Part shown: in pieces, positions 1-6,732 of the stretch
Numbering within the stretch: position 1 is the first letter of the stretch
How the letters are laid out: every line of letters starts with the position of its first letter
Assembly (NCBI GenBank): GCA_949840605.1
Contig: CATKXN010000093.1
Span: forward strand, 1 to 10,836
Source of the DNA: an uncultured Alistipes sp.
Lineage (GTDB): Bacteria; Bacteroidota; Bacteroidia; Bacteroidales; Rikenellaceae
Direction: 5' to 3'
Length of the DNA: 10,836 nt
Position numbers and translations under genes: made by a program
The notes under the pieces: generated by a model
What the model was told of the DNA's origin: nothing
Database searches by the model: none
What the model saw: only the letters and a program-made list of their open reading frames with translations

Positions 1-166
1 CCGCCTCTACGGCGTGGATCCCGAATCGGCGCTGGAACGCACGAACAAGAAGTTCATGCATCGCTTCAATTACATGGAGGAACAGGCTGCCGCAAAGGGT
101 TATACGCTGCACGAAATGTCGCTCGACGCCATGGAGGAACTGTGGCAGAAAGCCAAACAGGCGTAA
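1..166 (+). CDS. mazG: MazG-type nucleoside triphosphate pyrophosphohydrolase, 3' end only
   Basis: Only the last 54 codons are in the window; the gene begins upstream and ends at TAA (164-166). The readable tail contains RLYGVDPESALERTNKKF followed by FNYMEEQAAAKG and ends LWQKAKQA. This pattern (a Pro-Glu-Ser/Ala-Ala-Leu run, R-T-N-x-K-F, an aromatic-rich helix, then a final acidic helix with Leu-Trp) matches my memory of the C-terminal end of MazG, which hydrolyses NTPs to NMP plus pyrophosphate and cleans up aberrant nucleotides in the cytoplasm. The catalytic EExxE region is off the window, so activity cannot be judged. A gap of 89 bases separates it from the next gene. Confidence 0.8.
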   Translation, partial: RLYGVDPESALERTNKKFMHRFNYMEEQAAAKGYTLHEMSLDAMEELWQKAKQA

Positions 167-173
167 ACGCCTG
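158..173 (+). other. small hairpin over the mazG stop codon
   Basis: CAGGCG (158-163) and CGCCTG (168-173) form a perfect 6-bp stem whose loop is TAAA, so the mazG stop codon sits in the loop. No T-tract follows, so it is not a standard intrinsic terminator. It could be a 3'-end stabiliser or chance. Confidence 0.35.
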
Positions 174-255
174 ACTTAGGGGCGATGACCGGTAGTGTGC
201 TGAGAGAAGTCTTTTGCGCTGCCGGCGGCGATACTTGTAAAAATTAAGGAAATAT

Positions 256-789
256 ATGGCACTGATAAAAAAAGTCCGCGGGCATGAGCCCGTAATCGGA
301 GAAAACACCTTTCTGGCCGAAACGGCCGTCGTACTGGGCGACGTGACCATCGGCCGCGACTGCTCGATCTGGTACAACGCCGTACTGCGCGGCGACGTGA
401 ACCGGATCGTCATCGGCGACCGCACGAACATCCAGGACGGCGTGGTGCTCCACACCATCTACGACAAAGCGAAGCACCCTTCGCAGACGATCATCGGCAG
501 CGACGTATCGGTGGGCCACAACGCCATCATCCACGGCGCGGTCATCGGGGACAACTGCCTGATCGGCATGGGCGCCACCCTGCTGGACAATGCCCATATC
601 CCCTCGGGCTGCATCATCGCGGCCAACGCGCTGGTGCTCTCCAACGCACAGCTGGAACCCAACTCGGTCTATGCGGGCGTTCCGGCCCGGAAGGTCAAGG
701 AGGTGACCGAAGAACAGCGCGAGGAGATCATCCGCCGCACGGCTCGCGATTACATGCTGTACGCGTCGTGGTATAAGGAGGACGAATAG
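256..789 (+). CDS. gamma-class carbonic anhydrase / hexapeptide-repeat (YrdA/PaaY-like) protein
   Basis: A 177-residue cytoplasmic protein made of left-handed beta-helix hexapeptide repeats (about residues 10-140) and a C-terminal helix (about 148-172), the usual size for this family. The gamma-carbonic anhydrase signature is visible: RGDV at 45-48, NIQDG at 58-62, and three candidate metal-binding histidines, His66 (VVLHT), His88 (VGHN) and His93 (IIHG). In characterised members these bind Zn or Fe across a trimer interface and CO2 hydration follows. Many YrdA/PaaY-like members show little or no such activity, so substrate and rate are uncertain. The start at 256 fits the N-terminus of the family and is preceded by AAGGAAA about 6 bases upstream, a plausible ribosome site. 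It lies 11 bases before the histidine kinase gene and is probably co-transcribed with it. A function in pH/bicarbonate balance is inference. Confidence 0.88.
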   Translation: MALIKKVRGHEPVIGENTFLAETAVVLGDVTIGRDCSIWYNAVLRGDVNRIVIGDRTNIQDGVVLHTIYDKAKHPSQTIIGSDVSVGHNAIIHGAVIGDNCLIGMGATLLDNAHIPSGCIIAANALVLSNAQLEPNSVYAGVPARKVKEVTEEQREEIIRRTARDYMLYASWYKEDE

Positions 790-800
790 AACGGCATCCC

Positions 801-2108
801 ATGAAACTGCAGCCCAAATACGCCGATCTGATTCTGAATCTGCTGGTCGCCGTGGCGATCAGCCTGGTGGTCAATTTCTCCTACGTGCTGCTGATGCTCG
901 TGGACCTGAACAGCGACAACCAGCCCCGGCCTGCCGACGAGCGGATCGTGGAGCGGGCCGACGAGGGCGTGCTTGCGGTGCATCCCGACGGATACGGTTA
1001 TCTCATCTACGAGAACGGCGACAGCGTCTACGTCCCTGCGCGGCGCATGCGCTGGCTGGGCATCGCTCCCGGCGACCGCATCGTGGCCGACCTGATGCCG
1101 CCGCGCTCCGAAAAGGCGCATCCGTTGCTGGCGGAGGTCCGCAGCCACAACGGCGAGGAGTTCGATTACGGCAAACTCTACAACGGCCCTTCGAAGAGCA
1201 CCGAACTGCTGCTGCAACTGTTCTATTACCTCGTCGTGTCGTTCGTCATGCTCTCGATCCTGACCTCCGTGCGCCGCAACTATTCGATGGCGCGCTTCGT
1301 GCGGCGCTGCCTGTGGTGCTGCGTGGCCGCCGTGGCGCTCTATTGCGTGGCGCCGGTCACCGAATGGCACACGGGGCGCATCCAGATGAATTTTATGGGC
1401 GGACGGATGTTCGATTACATGCTGCTGCTGAAATGTTCGTTCGCCGTGGTGGTATCGATGCTCTACGGGCGCATCTACGTGCTGATTTCGCAGCGTCAGG
1501 CCGTCGTCGTGGAGAACGAACGTCTCAAAAACGAGAATCTCACCACGCGCTACAACATGCTCGTCGGGCAGATCAACCCCCACTTCTTCTTCAACTCGCT
1601 CAACTCGCTGGCGATGCTCGTGCGCGAGAAGCACGACGAGAAGGCGCTGACCTACATCGACCAGCTCTCGTATACGTTCCGATACATCATCCAGAACGGC
1701 CAAAGCATGCTGATGACCCTCGACGAAGAGCTGAAATTCCTCGAGGCATACAGCTACCTCTTCAAGATACGCTACGCCGACAAGCTCTTTTTCGACATCG
1801 ACGTCGATGAGAAGTACCTCGCGTGGAAACTCCCGGCCTTCTCGCTGCAACCGCAGATCGACAACGCCGTCAAGCACAATTCGATCACCCGCAGCAATCC
1901 GTTCCATATCTCGGTACGCACCGAGGGCGACCGGCTGGTGATCTCGAACCCCAAGGTCCCGAAACTCGAGCCCGAACCCTCGACCGGCATCGGCCTGGAG
2001 AATCTGCGCAACCGCTGGCACCTGATCACGGGCAGCGATATCGAGATCGACGACGACGGCCGGACCTTCACCGTGCGCATGCCGCTGCAAAACCCCACTG
2101 CCGGATGA
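801..2108 (+). CDS. LytS/YehU-type membrane sensor histidine kinase with Rho-like (cold-shock fold) sensor loop
   Basis: A 435-residue inner-membrane kinase. Four hydrophobic segments are visible at about residues 11-33, 135-157, 171-187 and 204-227. Positive residues after segment 2 (RRNYSMARFVRR) put both ends inside, so residues 37-133 should be periplasmic. A short coiled-coil-like linker (231-252) leads to the His_kinase domain (PF06580 type): QINPHFFFNSLNSL with phospho-acceptor His261, then an ATPase part with N-box QPQIDNAVKHN (350-360; Asp354 stands where Glu is usual) and G-box STGIGLE (394-400). Such kinases phosphorylate a LytTR regulator, which is the next gene, overlapping by ATGA. 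Residues 56-120 look like the OB-fold RNA-binding domain of Rho (GVL.V.PDGYGYL, VYV, GI.PGDRI, PPR). The ligand is unknown. The kinase call is firm, the topology good and the Rho-like fold a motif-level judgement. Confidence 0.93.
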   Translation: MKLQPKYADLILNLLVAVAISLVVNFSYVLLMLVDLNSDNQPRPADERIVERADEGVLAVHPDGYGYLIYENGDSVYVPARRMRWLGIAPGDRIVADLMPPRSEKAHPLLAEVRSHNGEEFDYGKLYNGPSKSTELLLQLFYYLVVSFVMLSILTSVRRNYSMARFVRRCLWCCVAAVALYCVAPVTEWHTGRIQMNFMGGRMFDYMLLLKCSFAVVVSMLYGRIYVLISQRQAVVVENERLKNENLTTRYNMLVGQINPHFFFNSLNSLAMLVREKHDEKALTYIDQLSYTFRYIIQNGQSMLMTLDEELKFLEAYSYLFKIRYADKLFFDIDVDEKYLAWKLPAFSLQPQIDNAVKHNSITRSNPFHISVRTEGDRLVISNPKVPKLEPEPSTGIGLENLRNRWHLITGSDIEIDDDGRTFTVRMPLQNPTAG

Positions 2109-2866
2109 AAGCTCTGATTATCGAAGACGAAACCGCTGCCGCGCGCAACCTTGCGGCGATACTCCGTCAGGAGGAACCCTCGATGGAAATCGTGACGACG
2201 CTGGAAAGCGTCGGCGAGAGCGTCGAATGGCTGCGTGCGAATCCCCAGCCCGACCTGCTGTTCATGGACATCCACCTGGCCGACGGCGATTCGTTCCGCA
2301 TCTTCGACGCCGTGGAGATCACCGCTCCGGTCATCTTCACCACGGCCTACGACCGGTATGCCCTCGAAGCGTTCAAGGTCAACAGCATCGACTACCTGCT
2401 CAAACCGCTCAACGCGGACGATGTCCGCCGCGCGCTCGCCAAACTGCGCCGCCTGACCTCCACCGAGCGCAGCGACTACGGTTCGCGCGTCCGCACGATG
2501 GCCGTTCGCAGCCGTGAGGACGTCTTTCTGGTGCACGTGCGCGACCGGATCATCCCTCTCCGGCGCGAGCAGATCGCCTTCTGCTATACGTTCAACGAAA
2601 AGGTCACGGCCTACGGTTACGACGGCACGGCCTATCCGCTGGACAAGACGCTCGAAGCGCTGCAGGCGCTGCTGCCCGAGGCCGATTTCTTCCGTGCCAA
2701 CCGCCAGTTCATCATCGCGCGCCGCGCCGTGAAAGAGATCGCCGTGTGGTTCGGGAGCCGCCTCACGCTGCACCTTACGGTCGAAACGCCCGAGCGGATC
2801 GTCGTTTCCAAGGCCCGGGCCCCCGAATTCAAGGAGTGGCTGAAGTCGGTTCACCCTGTCGAATAG
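2105..2866 (+). CDS. LytTR-family response regulator
   Basis: A 253-residue two-domain regulator. The receiver domain (about 1-118) has the acidic pair Glu7-Asp8, phospho-acceptor Asp55 in LLFMDIHLADG, Thr79/Thr80 and the invariant Lys100 in YLLKP. The LytTR DNA-binding domain (about 140-250) shows the typical features FFRANRQFII (195-204) and a strand ending VVSKARAPEFKEWL. The start at 2105 was chosen because the ATG overlaps the kinase TGA in ATGA, giving translational coupling, and because MKALIIEDE is the canonical receiver N-terminus; the longer reading from 1823 runs through the kinase gene. LytTR proteins bind paired direct repeats upstream of targets. No convincing pair was found in this window, so targets, including the envelope genes just downstream, remain unknown. 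Confidence 0.95.
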   Translation: MKALIIEDETAAARNLAAILRQEEPSMEIVTTLESVGESVEWLRANPQPDLLFMDIHLADGDSFRIFDAVEITAPVIFTTAYDRYALEAFKVNSIDYLLKPLNADDVRRALAKLRRLTSTERSDYGSRVRTMAVRSREDVFLVHVRDRIIPLRREQIAFCYTFNEKVTAYGYDGTAYPLDKTLEALQALLPEADFFRANRQFIIARRAVKEIAVWFGSRLTLHLTVETPERIVVSKARAPEFKEWLKSVHPVE

Positions 2867-2895
2867 GCGGTTGACCGCGCTGTTCTGTCGTTTCA

Positions 2896-2918
2896 CCCGG
2901 AGCCCCGCTCCGGGTTTT
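2896..2918 (+). terminator. intrinsic terminator of the carbonic anhydrase-kinase-regulator unit
   Basis: CCCGGAGC (2896-2903), loop CCC, GCTCCGGG (2907-2914) form a perfect 8-bp GC-rich stem directly followed by TTTT and, after CCA, a second TTTT. It begins 30 bases after the regulator stop codon, where the operon should end. No A-tract precedes it, so it acts on the + strand only. Confidence 0.9.
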
Positions 2919-2930
2919 CCATTTTGGCTT

Positions 2931-2938
2931 TACCTTTG
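2931..2938 (+). promoter_or_regulatory. -7 box of a Bacteroidota-type promoter for the DUF4890-like gene
   Basis: TACCTTTG matches the Bacteroidota primary-sigma -7 consensus TAnnTTTG exactly. It lies 13 bases after the preceding terminator T-tract and 40 bases before the start codon at 2979. No TTTG -33 box is present at the usual distance, because the terminator stem occupies that place, so strength or need for an activator is uncertain. Confidence 0.6.
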
Positions 2939-2978
2939 TACCAGACCCCGGGAAAGGGATAACCAAATATTGAAAATT

Positions 2979-3440
2979 ATGAAAAGGAAGATTTTTGCGG
3001 CCGCCATGGCCCTCTGCCTGATGGCAGGAACGAGCGTTTTCGCACAGCAGAATAAACCCGCCGCCCCGAAGGAGCGTCCGACGGCCGAACAGATGGCTCA
3101 GCGCAAGACCGAAAGGATGACCGAACAACTGAAGCTCAACGAGGCGCAGGCCAAGCAGGTCTATGCGATTAACCTCGCGCAGATCAAGGAGATGATCGCC
3201 CAGCGCGAAAAGATGGAGGCCGCCCGCAAGGCCGAGGCCGAGAAGATGAAGTCGATTCTGACGACCGAGCAGTTCATGCAGTGGTCGCAGATGCAGAAAC
3301 AGCAGATGCGCATGCCCGGCCAGCGCGGCCACGGTCCGCAGGCGATGCACAAGGGCGGCAAAGACGGCCGGAAACCGGCCGATTGCAAGGGTAACTGCGA
3401 CAAACCGTGTCCCGCAAAGGACAAAAAGGGAAAGGAGTGA
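2979..3440 (+). CDS. secreted DUF4890 / Spy-like helical periplasmic protein
   Basis: A 153-residue protein. The signal peptide is about residues 1-22 (MKRK, hydrophobic core, cleavage near VFA-QQ). The body is strongly helical and charged: helices at about 35-60, 62-92 and 94-112 carry two LTxxQ-like turns, LNEAQ (53-57) and LTTEQ (94-98), the hallmark of Spy/CpxP-type periplasmic proteins, and the layout fits Bacteroidota DUF4890 as I remember it. Characterised Spy is an ATP-independent chaperone in Proteobacteria; that role here is inference. The tail (113-153) is basic and glycine-rich, with Cys136, Cys140 and Cys144 spaced C-x3-C-x3-C near several Lys and His residues, a possible metal site. 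The start at 2979 was chosen because it gives a proper signal peptide; the in-frame extension to 2871 would read through the terminator. The gene has its own promoter box and terminator. Confidence 0.82.
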   Translation: MKRKIFAAAMALCLMAGTSVFAQQNKPAAPKERPTAEQMAQRKTERMTEQLKLNEAQAKQVYAINLAQIKEMIAQREKMEAARKAEAEKMKSILTTEQFMQWSQMQKQQMRMPGQRGHGPQAMHKGGKDGRKPADCKGNCDKPCPAKDKKGKE

Positions 3441-3469
3441 GGTTAGGATTCTCAGGTTTGTAGCAGTCG

Positions 3470-3503
3470 GGGTGCCGGTCCGGTCGACTGGCACCCTTTT
3501 TTT
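3470..3503 (+). terminator. intrinsic terminator of the DUF4890-like gene
   Basis: GGGTGCCGGTC (3470-3480) pairs with GACTGGCACCC (3486-3496) with one G-U pair around loop CGGTC, followed by seven T (3497-3503). It starts 29 bases after the stop codon. It separates the small secreted protein from the barrel gene, which therefore needs its own promoter. Confidence 0.93.
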
Positions 3504-3547
3504 GCCGGTTCACCCGTGCGGCAGGCGTGAAATTGCCGCAAAAAAGC

Positions 3548-3555
3548 TATTTTTG
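3548..3555 (+). promoter_or_regulatory. -7 box of a Bacteroidota-type promoter for the outer-membrane barrel gene
   Basis: TATTTTTG matches TAnnTTTG exactly. Transcription would start near 3561-3563, giving a 5' leader of roughly 125 bases before the ATG at 3686. A TTG at 3533-3535 is too close to be a normal -33 box, so only the -7 part is supported. Confidence 0.55.
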
Positions 3556-3615
3556 CGCGGCTAACCCGCGCTAACCCGGCTAAGAGCCGGGGCTTAGAAG
3601 CGGGGCTTAGAGGCG
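3556..3615 (+). repeat. 60-base imperfect palindrome with duplicated arms in the leader of the barrel gene
   Basis: Nested pairing covers almost the whole stretch: CGC 3556-3558 with GCG 3613-3615; CTAA 3561-3564 with TTAG 3607-3610; CCCGC 3565-3569 with GCGGG 3600-3604; CTAA 3571-3574 with TTAG 3594-3597; CCCGGCT 3575-3581 with AGCCGGG 3585-3591; loop AAG. Each arm is a tandem duplication: GCTAACCCG at 3560-3568 and 3570-3578, and CGGGGCTTAGA at 3588-3598 and 3601-3611. No T-tract follows, so it is not a simple terminator. It would be the 5'-terminal stem-loop of the mRNA, and could stabilise it or control translation. Confidence 0.7.
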
Positions 3616-3685
3616 GCGGAATGAATGGACTCTTTCAATCCGGTTCTGCGCGTCTACAAAAGAGATTACACACATACAGGCAAAC

Positions 3686-6664
3686 ATGAAAAAAACACTA
3701 CTGACTACCCTGCTGACGCTCTGCGCGGCGGCGGTTTTCGCCCAGCGGGGCAGCGTGACGGCCACGGTCGTCAATGCCGATACCGGGGAGGGCGTGACCG
3801 GAGCCGTGCTGGTCGTGGCACCCGTCAAGAATCCGGAGAAGCAACAGGGCTTCACTTCTGCATTCAAGGGCGCGGCTTCCATGCCGTCGCTCGCCTACGG
3901 CGAATACAAACTTTCGGTGTCGTTCATCGGCTACAACAACCTCGACACGACGTTCCGGGTTGCGTCTCCTAAACTCAATCTCGGCGTGCTGAAACTCAAA
4001 CCGGGCGTGCAGATCGAGACGGTCGTCAAAGAAGCCAAGGCGCTGCGCACCTCGCAGAAGGGCGACACGGTGAGCTATAACGCCGGGGCGTTCAAGGTCG
4101 TCGCCGATGCCGATGTCGAAGGGCTGCTGAAAAAGATGCCCGGCATCACCGTCACCGACGGTACGGTCGAGGCGCAGGGCGAAACGGTCAAGAAGATTTT
4201 CGTCGACGGCAAGGAGTTCTTCGGCGAGGACGTCACCACGGCCATCAAGTCGCTTCCGGCCGAGGCCGTCGACCGCGTGGAGGTCTACAACAAGCTCTCC
4301 GACGCCGCCGAATTCTCGGGTATGGACGACGGCGAAGGCTACAAGGCGCTCAACATCGTCACCCGTCCGGGCATGCGGCAGGGTCAGTTCGGCAAGCTCT
4401 ACGCCGGATTCGGCTACGATGCCGACACCAAGACCGAGGACAAGTTCAAATACATCGCCGGCGGCAATGCCAACGTGTTCAGCGGCGACAGCCGTATTTC
4501 GTTCATCGGGCTGTTCAACAACGTCAACCAGCAGAATTTCTCGTTCGAGGACATTCTGGGCGTTTCGGGCGGCGGAGGCGGACGCCGCGGCGGCGTGGGC
4601 CAGTACATGATGCGTCCGCAGAGTGGTGTGGCGACGGTCAACGCCATCGGCGTCAACTACTCCGATTCGTGGGGCAAGCGCGACCAGGTGACGTTCCAGG
4701 GCAGCTATTTCTTCAACAACACCCATACCGAGAACCGTTCGACGGTGGAGAAATGGTACGAGGCTCCGATGATCCCCGATACGCTGTCGACCAACGGCTA
4801 TTCCGACACGAAAGGCTACAACCACCGGTTCAATGCCCGTCTGGAATGGAAGATCTCCGAGAATCAGAACCTGATGATCCGCCCGCGTTTCAGCTACCAG
4901 TCCAACGATCCGTGGAGCCGCACGACCGGATGGCAGTTCGGCGCCCCCGCCGACGGCGGCAGCGGTTACAGCCGCAAGGACAATTTCAGCGACGCCCTGC
5001 GCCACGGCTACAATGTGGGGACGAGCGCCGTCTACCGGGCCAAGCTGGGCAAGAACGGCCGCACGATCACCCTTGACGGTTCGTTCAGCTACTCGGACAA
5101 CACGAACAATTCGAACTCGTGGTCGAACATCCTCGGCACCCTCCCCGACCGGCCGGAGATCGATCCGGCGACCGGCGTCTGGGACCCGGCGAACTACACC
5201 GAACTGCGCTACCTGCGTAATCTGGCTCCTTCGTCGTCGTACAGTCTGCGGGGCAGCTTCACCTACACCGAGCCGGTGGCCAAATACGCGCAGGTGAGCT
5301 TCCAGTACCGTGCGTCGTACAACTCGCAGGAGCGCGACAAGCGTTCCTATATCACGGGCGACGACTTCTCGATCGCCGGGCTTACCCCCGACCGTTCGCT
5401 GTCGAACTCCTATGAAAGCGGCTATCTGACGCAGAGCGTGGGCCCCGGCTTCCGCTTTTCGAAGGAGCGCAACACGTTCGTCGCCAACGTCTACTACCAG
5501 CGTTCGGCCCTCGACGGACAGATCGTGCGCGACGATGCCGAAAAGATCAAGCACGCCTACAACAACGTGACCTATTTCATGATGGGCCAGCTGAACATCA
5601 ACCGGGAGAATTCGCTGCGGCTCTTCGTCTCGTCCTACACCGACAGCCCGTCGATCACCGACCTGCAGAGCGTTTACGACGTTTCCGACGCCCAGAACAT
5701 CAGCCACGGTAATCCGAACCTGAAACCGACCTATTCGCACCGGGTGAATTTCCACTACACCAACTCCAACGTCGAGAAGGGCCGGACCTTCATGTGGATG
5801 TTCTCGATGAACACGACGCAGGACTACACGGCTTCGCATCTGGTGCAAAGACCCGGCGAAATCACCATCGACGGCAAGCCCTATTCGCCCAACTTCTATT
5901 CGACGACCACCAACCTCGACGGTTACTGGCAGTTGCGGACCCACCTGAGCTACGGCCTGCCGGTCGGGTTCCTCAAATCGAATTTCAACGTCATGGCGGG
6001 CGTTACGTACACCAAGACCCCCAGCATGCTGGGCGGCACGGTGGACTCGGCGACGGGCATGATCTCGGGCGGCGATCGCAACGACACCGAGAACATGGGT
6101 TACGACTTCCGGGCCGTGTTGGGCAGCAACATCTCGGAGAACGTCGACTTCACCCTCGCGTGGAACGGCACCTACAACGAAGCCACGAACTCGATGAACA
6201 CGGACAAGTCGAAGAACCGCTATTTCAACCACACGGCGCAGGGCAACCTGAAGGTGGTCTTCCCGCTGGGCTTCACCTTCACGGCCAGCGCGGCCTACTC
6301 GCAGTACATCGGCTTCACGAACGACTATACGGAGGACTACCTGCTCTGCAACGCATGGCTGGGCAAAAAGGTCTTCAAGAACCGCCGCGGCGAGGTGCTG
6401 ATCGGTGTCAACGACATCTTCAACCAGAACCGGGCCTTCTCGCGCTCGACGGGTTCGGGCTACACGCAGAACTCCACCAACAGCGTCATCGGACGTTATT
6501 ATATGGTGCAGTTCACCTACAACCTGCGCCGCTTCGGCAAGAAAGGTTCGCGCAACCTCAAGGATTACGGCGTGGAGCAGTCCGGCGGTCGCCGCCGCAT
6601 GGGTCCCGGCGGACCGGGCGGACCGCCTCCTGGGGGCTTCCGCGGCGGCCCCGGAGGATTTTAA
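3686..6664 (+). CDS. TonB-dependent-receptor-like outer-membrane beta-barrel protein
   Basis: A 992-residue outer-membrane protein. Signal peptide 1-19 (cleavage near VFA-QR). Residues 21-105 form a carboxypeptidase-regulatory-like beta-sandwich (GEGVTGA, then YKLSVSFIGY). A TonB-box-like ETVV (111-114) leads to a plug-like domain (about 120-230) with the diagnostic FVDGKEFFGED (172-182) and SGMDDGEGYKALNIVT. The rest (about 235-950) alternates strands and polar turns as in the OMP_b-brl_3 (PF14905) barrel group; the last clear strand is YYMVQFTYNL (938-947). A 42-residue tail follows, Gly/Pro-rich from about 967 and ending in Phe. A Gly/Arg-rich loop at 294-306 lies inside the barrel. No SusD partner is adjacent, so this is not a classical glycan-uptake SusC; the substrate is unknown. 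The ATG at 3686 gives a normal signal peptide. Confidence 0.92.
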   Translation: MKKTLLTTLLTLCAAAVFAQRGSVTATVVNADTGEGVTGAVLVVAPVKNPEKQQGFTSAFKGAASMPSLAYGEYKLSVSFIGYNNLDTTFRVASPKLNLGVLKLKPGVQIETVVKEAKALRTSQKGDTVSYNAGAFKVVADADVEGLLKKMPGITVTDGTVEAQGETVKKIFVDGKEFFGEDVTTAIKSLPAEAVDRVEVYNKLSDAAEFSGMDDGEGYKALNIVTRPGMRQGQFGKLYAGFGYDADTKTEDKFKYIAGGNANVFSGDSRISFIGLFNNVNQQNFSFEDILGVSGGGGGRRGGVGQYMMRPQSGVATVNAIGVNYSDSWGKRDQVTFQGSYFFNNTHTENRSTVEKWYEAPMIPDTLSTNGYSDTKGYNHRFNARLEWKISENQNLMIRPRFSYQSNDPWSRTTGWQFGAPADGGSGYSRKDNFSDALRHGYNVGTSAVYRAKLGKNGRTITLDGSFSYSDNTNNSNSWSNILGTLPDRPEIDPATGVWDPANYTELRYLRNLAPSSSYSLRGSFTYTEPVAKYAQVSFQYRASYNSQERDKRSYITGDDFSIAGLTPDRSLSNSYESGYLTQSVGPGFRFSKERNTFVANVYYQRSALDGQIVRDDAEKIKHAYNNVTYFMMGQLNINRENSLRLFVSSYTDSPSITDLQSVYDVSDAQNISHGNPNLKPTYSHRVNFHYTNSNVEKGRTFMWMFSMNTTQDYTASHLVQRPGEITIDGKPYSPNFYSTTTNLDGYWQLRTHLSYGLPVGFLKSNFNVMAGVTYTKTPSMLGGTVDSATGMISGGDRNDTENMGYDFRAVLGSNISENVDFTLAWNGTYNEATNSMNTDKSKNRYFNHTAQGNLKVVFPLGFTFTASAAYSQYIGFTNDYTEDYLLCNAWLGKKVFKNRRGEVLIGVNDIFNQNRAFSRSTGSGYTQNSTNSVIGRYYMVQFTYNLRRFGKKGSRNLKDYGVEQSGGRRRMGPGGPGGPPPGGFRGGPGGF

Positions 6665-6680
6665 TATGGGCAAACAAAAA

Positions 6681-6710
6681 GACGTCAGGCGAAACCTGGC
6701 GTCTTTTTTT
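6681..6710 (+). terminator. bidirectional terminator between the barrel gene and the nitroreductase gene
   Basis: GACGTCAGG (6681-6689) pairs with CCTGGCGTC (6695-6703), with one T-G pair, around loop CGAAA. Seven T follow on the + strand, and AAAAA (6676-6680) precedes the stem, giving a T-tract on the - strand. It lies 16 bases after the barrel stop and 22 bases after the end of the converging nitroreductase, so it can stop both transcripts. Confidence 0.92.
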
Positions 6711-6732
6711 ACGGATAAGAGCTCGTTTCCGA

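Noticed and set aside
211..255. possible promoter before the carbonic anhydrase-like gene (TTTG 213-216, TACTTG 232-237)
   Set aside because: The -7 candidate lacks two bases of TAnnTTTG and the spacing of 15 is too short; too weak to list as a feature, although the gene probably has a promoter near here.
750..2090. 446-codon open frame on the - strand opposite the histidine kinase
   Set aside because: It overlaps a kinase with intact H, N and G boxes. The translation is repetitive in His, Val, Asp and Arg and matches no family I know.
1823..2104. upstream extension of the LytTR regulator
   Set aside because: The first 94 codons are an off-frame reading of the kinase; the ATGA overlap start at 2105 gives the canonical receiver N-terminus.
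3558..3612. repeats in the barrel leader as a LytTR binding site
   Set aside because: Direct repeat periods are 10, 13 and 19 bases, not the roughly 21 usual for LytTR sites, and they lie downstream of the predicted -7 box; RNA structure explains them better.
3556..3615. leader palindrome as an intrinsic terminator or CRISPR-type repeat
   Set aside because: No T-tract follows, and there are only two copies of each arm without spacers of uniform length.
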